NCBI GenBank assembly: GCA_004557245.1
Contig: SFEL01000023.1
Coordinates: 1 to 30,594, forward strand
Source: Clostridiales bacterium
Lineage (GTDB): Bacteria; Bacillota; Clostridia; Christensenellales; CAG-138
Length of the DNA: 30,594 nucleotides
Direction of reading: 5' to 3'
Below the pieces are notes generated by a model. It worked only from the letters and a program-made list of their open reading frames with translations. It did no database searches and was not told where the DNA came from. Positions 28,635 through 30,594 of the stretch are shown piece after piece. A program made the position numbers and the translations under genes. Within the stretch, counting starts at the first letter, position 1. Every line of letters begins with the position of its first letter.

Positions 28635-29267
28635 TCATCCGTTCATCAGCATACCGCCGTCACAGTTCAGATTTTCGCCCTGCACGAAGCTGGCCGCATC
28701 AGATGCCAGAAACAGTACGCCGTTGGCGACCTCTTCAGGGGTCGCTGCACGATGCAGGCTCATCGCCGCCAGCACCTTGGCCTCCTTTTCACCGGTAAGG
28801 CGGGTGGCCACCAGCGGTGTCTTCGTATAGGCGGGGCACAGGCTGTTGCAGTAAATATTCTTGTCAGAGCCGGCCTTGGCCATGTGGCGGAAGCACACCT
28901 GACAGGCAAGAAACACCGCTGTCAGATCCACGGCAAGGATCTTGTTCCACTGCTCCAGTGCCAGATCCTGAAAATCATCGGTGTTCACGATGCCCGCATT
29001 GTTGATCAGCACATCCACACGCTTCTCGTCTGCGATGATCTGCTCGAAAACACGCACGACCTGTGCGGCGTCCGCCAAGTCCACCGCGTAAAACACGGCG
29101 TTGCCCAATCTGCGGCAGACCTCCTCGCCTGCGGTCGGGTTGATATCTGCGATCACTGCTCTGCCGCCCATCTCCACGAACTGCTCGGCAATGGCCTTGC
29201 CGATGCCCTGCGCGCCGCCGGTAATAATGCCGGTCTTACCATGAAAAGAAACATTTTGCAGCAACAT
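28635..29267 (-). CDS. Short-chain dehydrogenase lacking its catalytic segment
   Basis: A 210-residue protein behind GAGGAGG. The Rossmann half is complete: TGGAQGIG (17-24) for NAD(P), VIADI, NNAG (89-92). After CFRHMAKAGS (about 125-134) it jumps to DKNIYCNSLCPAYTKTP. The stretch that normally holds the catalytic Ser and YxxxK, about 40 residues, is absent, without breaking the frame. The usual end (VLFLASDAASFVQGENLNCD, GG) is intact. It can probably bind NAD(P) but not catalyse. It belongs with the divergent FadR-type regulator and the DctP chimera, remains of a sugar-acid catabolic cluster. Confidence 0.85.
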   Translation of the reverse strand: MLLQNVSFHGKTGIITGGAQGIGKAIAEQFVEMGGRAVIADINPTAGEEVCRRLGNAVFYAVDLADAAQVVRVFEQIIADEKRVDVLINNAGIVNTDDFQDLALEQWNKILAVDLTAVFLACQVCFRHMAKAGSDKNIYCNSLCPAYTKTPLVATRLTGEKEAKVLAAMSLHRAATPEEVANGVLFLASDAASFVQGENLNCDGGMLMNG

Positions 29268-29311
29268 TTGTAGCTCTCCTCCTCAGCAAGAAATGGGCAA
29301 ATATGCTTATC

Positions 29312-29341
29312 GGTATTACCAATTACATAATTTATGGTAAT
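29312..29341. promoter_or_regulatory. Putative FadR/GntR operator before the SDR gene
   Basis: GGTATTACC (29312-29320) is a short palindrome of the GGT-N3-ACC form used by FadR-subfamily regulators, and ATTACCA (29315-29321) is mirrored by TGGTAAT (29335-29341). It lies about 45 bp upstream of the SDR start. Confidence 0.5.
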
Positions 29342-29534
29342 CTACGACGCCGTTTGTGTCAATACAGCAAAAGCTCACAATATCTTTTGTGAATAATTGT
29401 ATGCTTTGCCAACTTTTGCGGGTTTTACGGAATCAGCTGTCAAAAAAAACAGTACTATACGGCCTCTCTTTCCTTTTCAGACACACGGCTTCTCACCAAG
29501 AGGATTGTTTTTCACTCACAAATTGTAAAAAATC

Positions 29535-29563
29535 TTGACATAATGGTCAAACCATTTTATACT
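29535..29563 (+). promoter_or_regulatory. Promoter of the GntR gene with embedded operator
   Basis: TTGACA (29535-29540), 17 bp, TATACT (29558-29563): a near-consensus vegetative promoter. The spacer contains AATGGT-CAA-ACCATT (29542-29556), the classic TGGT-N3-ACCA operator of FadR-type repressors, so bound regulator would block RNA polymerase. Autoregulation is the natural inference. Confidence 0.8.
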
Positions 29564-29587
29564 ATGTATAGAACACGTTAAAAAACA

Positions 29588-30328
29588 GTGAGTGAGGTGA
29601 GTCATATTTCAAGCGAAAAAACGACATTTGCACCCGCTAAGACGAAGCGGGCCTGCGAGGTGATCTACGACCAGATCTACGACAAGATCGTGCGGGGCGA
29701 GCTGGAGGCCGGCGACAGGCTGCCGCCTGAACGTGTCCTTGCAGAACAATTTCAGCGGAGCCGCCCCAGTGTCCGCGAGGCACTGCGTATGCTCCAGCAG
29801 AACGGCCTGATCCGCATCGACATCGGCAGTGCGGGCGGCTCCATTGTACAGGGCTTCTCCGTTGCTGGTTTGGAAAAGAACCTGAAGGATCTGATCGACA
29901 GCGGTGTTTTCAGCCTACAGGAGCTGAAGGATTATCGCATCATCAACGACATGGGCTGCGCCCGTCTTGCCGCGCGGAATCGGACGGCGGAGGATATTGC
30001 CGCACTGGAAAAGAACATTGTGCGTTACGGCGCCAGCGTTGCCGACATTGAAGCCCTCCACCGGATCGACGAGGAGTTCCACGCCATTCTGGCCACCGCC
30101 AGCCATAACGCCATGGTCATCGCGGTAAACAGTGCCATCACGGAGATCATTGTCACCTATTTCTGGAACCGGGCCAGAGAGTTTTCTGAGCAGAAGATCC
30201 TGCGTATCAATCAGATGGCTTTCGAGGCGCACGCGGCACTGGCCAAGGCTGTCATTGCCGGCGATGGTGAGGACGCGGAAAAGCAGATGCAGCGCGTTAA
30301 CCGCGCTTTCCATGACGCCACACAATGA
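29588..30328 (+). CDS. FadR-subfamily GntR transcriptional regulator
   Basis: 246 residues from GTG 29588. An N-terminal winged HTH spans about 20-88 (AGDRLPPERVLAEQFQRSRP, SVREALRMLQQNGLIRI). The FCD effector domain follows (LKDYRIINDMGCARLAARNR, LHRIDEEFHAILATASHNAM, FEAHAALAKAVIAGDGEDAE), with the His residues that bind metal in this family. Ligands are usually sugar acids or carboxylates. It is divergent from the SDR/DctP remains, which it probably regulates along with itself. The start is uncertain: AGGTGA (29595-29600) precedes an in-frame ATT at 29606 by 5 bp, whereas GTG 29588 and GTG 29597 lack a good ribosome-binding site. Confidence 0.9.
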   Translation: MSEVSHISSEKTTFAPAKTKRACEVIYDQIYDKIVRGELEAGDRLPPERVLAEQFQRSRPSVREALRMLQQNGLIRIDIGSAGGSIVQGFSVAGLEKNLKDLIDSGVFSLQELKDYRIINDMGCARLAARNRTAEDIAALEKNIVRYGASVADIEALHRIDEEFHAILATASHNAMVIAVNSAITEIIVTYFWNRAREFSEQKILRINQMAFEAHAALAKAVIAGDGEDAEKQMQRVNRAFHDATQ

Positions 30329-30332
30329 AGAC

Positions 30333-30386
30333 AAGACAGCATAACCTTCCCACTCGGATATCCGAATGGGAAGGTTATGCTGTCTT
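30333..30386. terminator. 54-nt near-perfect palindrome
   Basis: AAGACAGCATAACCTTCCCA and TGGGAAGGTTATGCTGTCTT enclose a loop that contains a further palindrome (CGGATATCCG). It begins 4 bp after the GntR stop codon and ends with TCTTCCTC. It serves as terminator, though the symmetry is far longer than needed. Confidence 0.75.
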
Positions 30387-30458
30387 CCTCCGTATTTGCC
30401 GCAGGGGATGCGCCAGCGCGTATGATCCCCCGGCCTGTACGTGTCCCCACAAGAGAAG

Positions 30459-30484
30459 CCCCCCTCCGGCGGTGCCGGAGGGGG
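30459..30484. terminator. Terminator of the right partial gene
   Basis: CCCCCTCCGGC and GCCGGAGGGGG pair over about 11 bp with a 3-nt loop, followed leftward by T-poor sequence but flanked rightward by ATTTGC. The stem is nearly the same as at 26167-26200, so the genome seems to reuse this terminator. Confidence 0.7.
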
Positions 30485-30510
30485 ATTTGCTTCTGTATGC
30501 TGTTTTGCCC

Positions 30511-30594
30511 TTACTTGGCGACGGCGCTGACGCCGGTCTTGTCAAAGCCGGGGCTGAGCTTGCCGTCAACGGAGATGCCGCGGACGGTGTAGGT
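30511..30594 (-). CDS. C-terminal end of a fibronectin-type or surface-repeat protein
   Basis: The frame runs leftward from the window edge to TAA at 30511-30513. Its 27 residues, TYTVRGISVDGKLSPGFDKT then GVSAVAK, have the closing beta-strand pattern of Fn3-like modules found in Clostridia surface and cell-wall proteins (YTVRA...G...SGYDKTG). Only the tail is visible, so the main protein cannot be named. Confidence 0.6.
   Translation of the reverse strand, partial: TYTVRGISVDGKLSPGFDKTGVSAVAK

Noticed and set aside
1..30594. CRISPR array or cas genes
   Set aside because: No regularly spaced direct repeats of 23-40 bp with unique spacers and no Cas1/Cas2-like proteins; the only repeats are the element-end modules.

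Overview
This window is a pathogenicity-island-like stack of integrative elements next to a short stretch of ordinary chromosome, probably from a moderately GC-rich gut Bacillota (Oscillospiraceae/Clostridia type). The reasons are strong AGGAGG ribosome-binding sites with frequent GTG/TTG starts, a protein built from pieces of PolC (the Gram-positive DNA polymerase III), Clostridia-style tyrosine integrase/excisionase pairs, and DUF3990/DUF3846-type cargo. The species assignment is inference.

Layout. 1-84 is the 3' end of an unidentified gene. Element 1 (E1) runs from about 168 to 19894. Its leftward block holds an ART-type toxin pair (295-1192), integrase and excisionase (1268-2740), an SF2-helicase-like protein with a four-cysteine cluster and its 532-residue partner (2751-6589). 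A large orphan gene reads rightward (6856-8892), followed by a highly structured non-coding stretch (8954-9092). Next come an amidoligase / class II glutamine amidotransferase / DUF3846 operon (11561-9172), a lipoprotein and a small membrane protein, a small acidic-tailed protein, an XRE regulator, a WYL regulator followed by an HNH-membrane protein and a cysteine-rich beta-helix protein (13748-17969), a miniature PolC-like protein (18059-19054) and two tiny DNA-binding-type proteins (19131-19537). Element 2 (E2, 19871-26080) carries a dead copy of the E1 integrase, an excisionase, a second intact XerC/D-like recombinase, a 1.2-kb non-coding/decayed stretch, and an ECF sigma factor with a membrane-anchored anti-sigma-like sensor. 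At 26081-26157 there is a solo third element end. The chromosome then continues with an MBL-fold hydrolase and lipoate-protein ligase, a DctP/alcohol-dehydrogenase chimera, an SDR lacking its catalytic centre, a FadR-type regulator, and the 3' end of a surface protein.

How the parts fit. A 24-bp sequence that looks like the 3' end of a tRNA-Cys gene (T-loop, acceptor strand, U73 and CCA) occurs at 19871 and 26057. Beside these copies lie tandem CCTTA repeats at fixed distances: about 56-58 bp to the right and about 117 bp to the left of the core. This geometry marks the ends of elements stacked at one tRNA attachment site. E1 has at least three transcription units sharing a GKGACA-N5-TGTCC palindrome exactly 11 bp upstream of a TATAMT -10 box, which suggests one element-encoded regulator controls them.

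The best candidates for undescribed biology are the WYL / HNH-membrane / beta-helix operon (possibly anti-phage), the palm-less mini-PolC, the amidoligase-glutaminase cassette, and the Cys4 helicase pair. Several genes have lost catalytic segments by internal deletion: the E2 integrase, the SDR, DctP, and in effect PolC.
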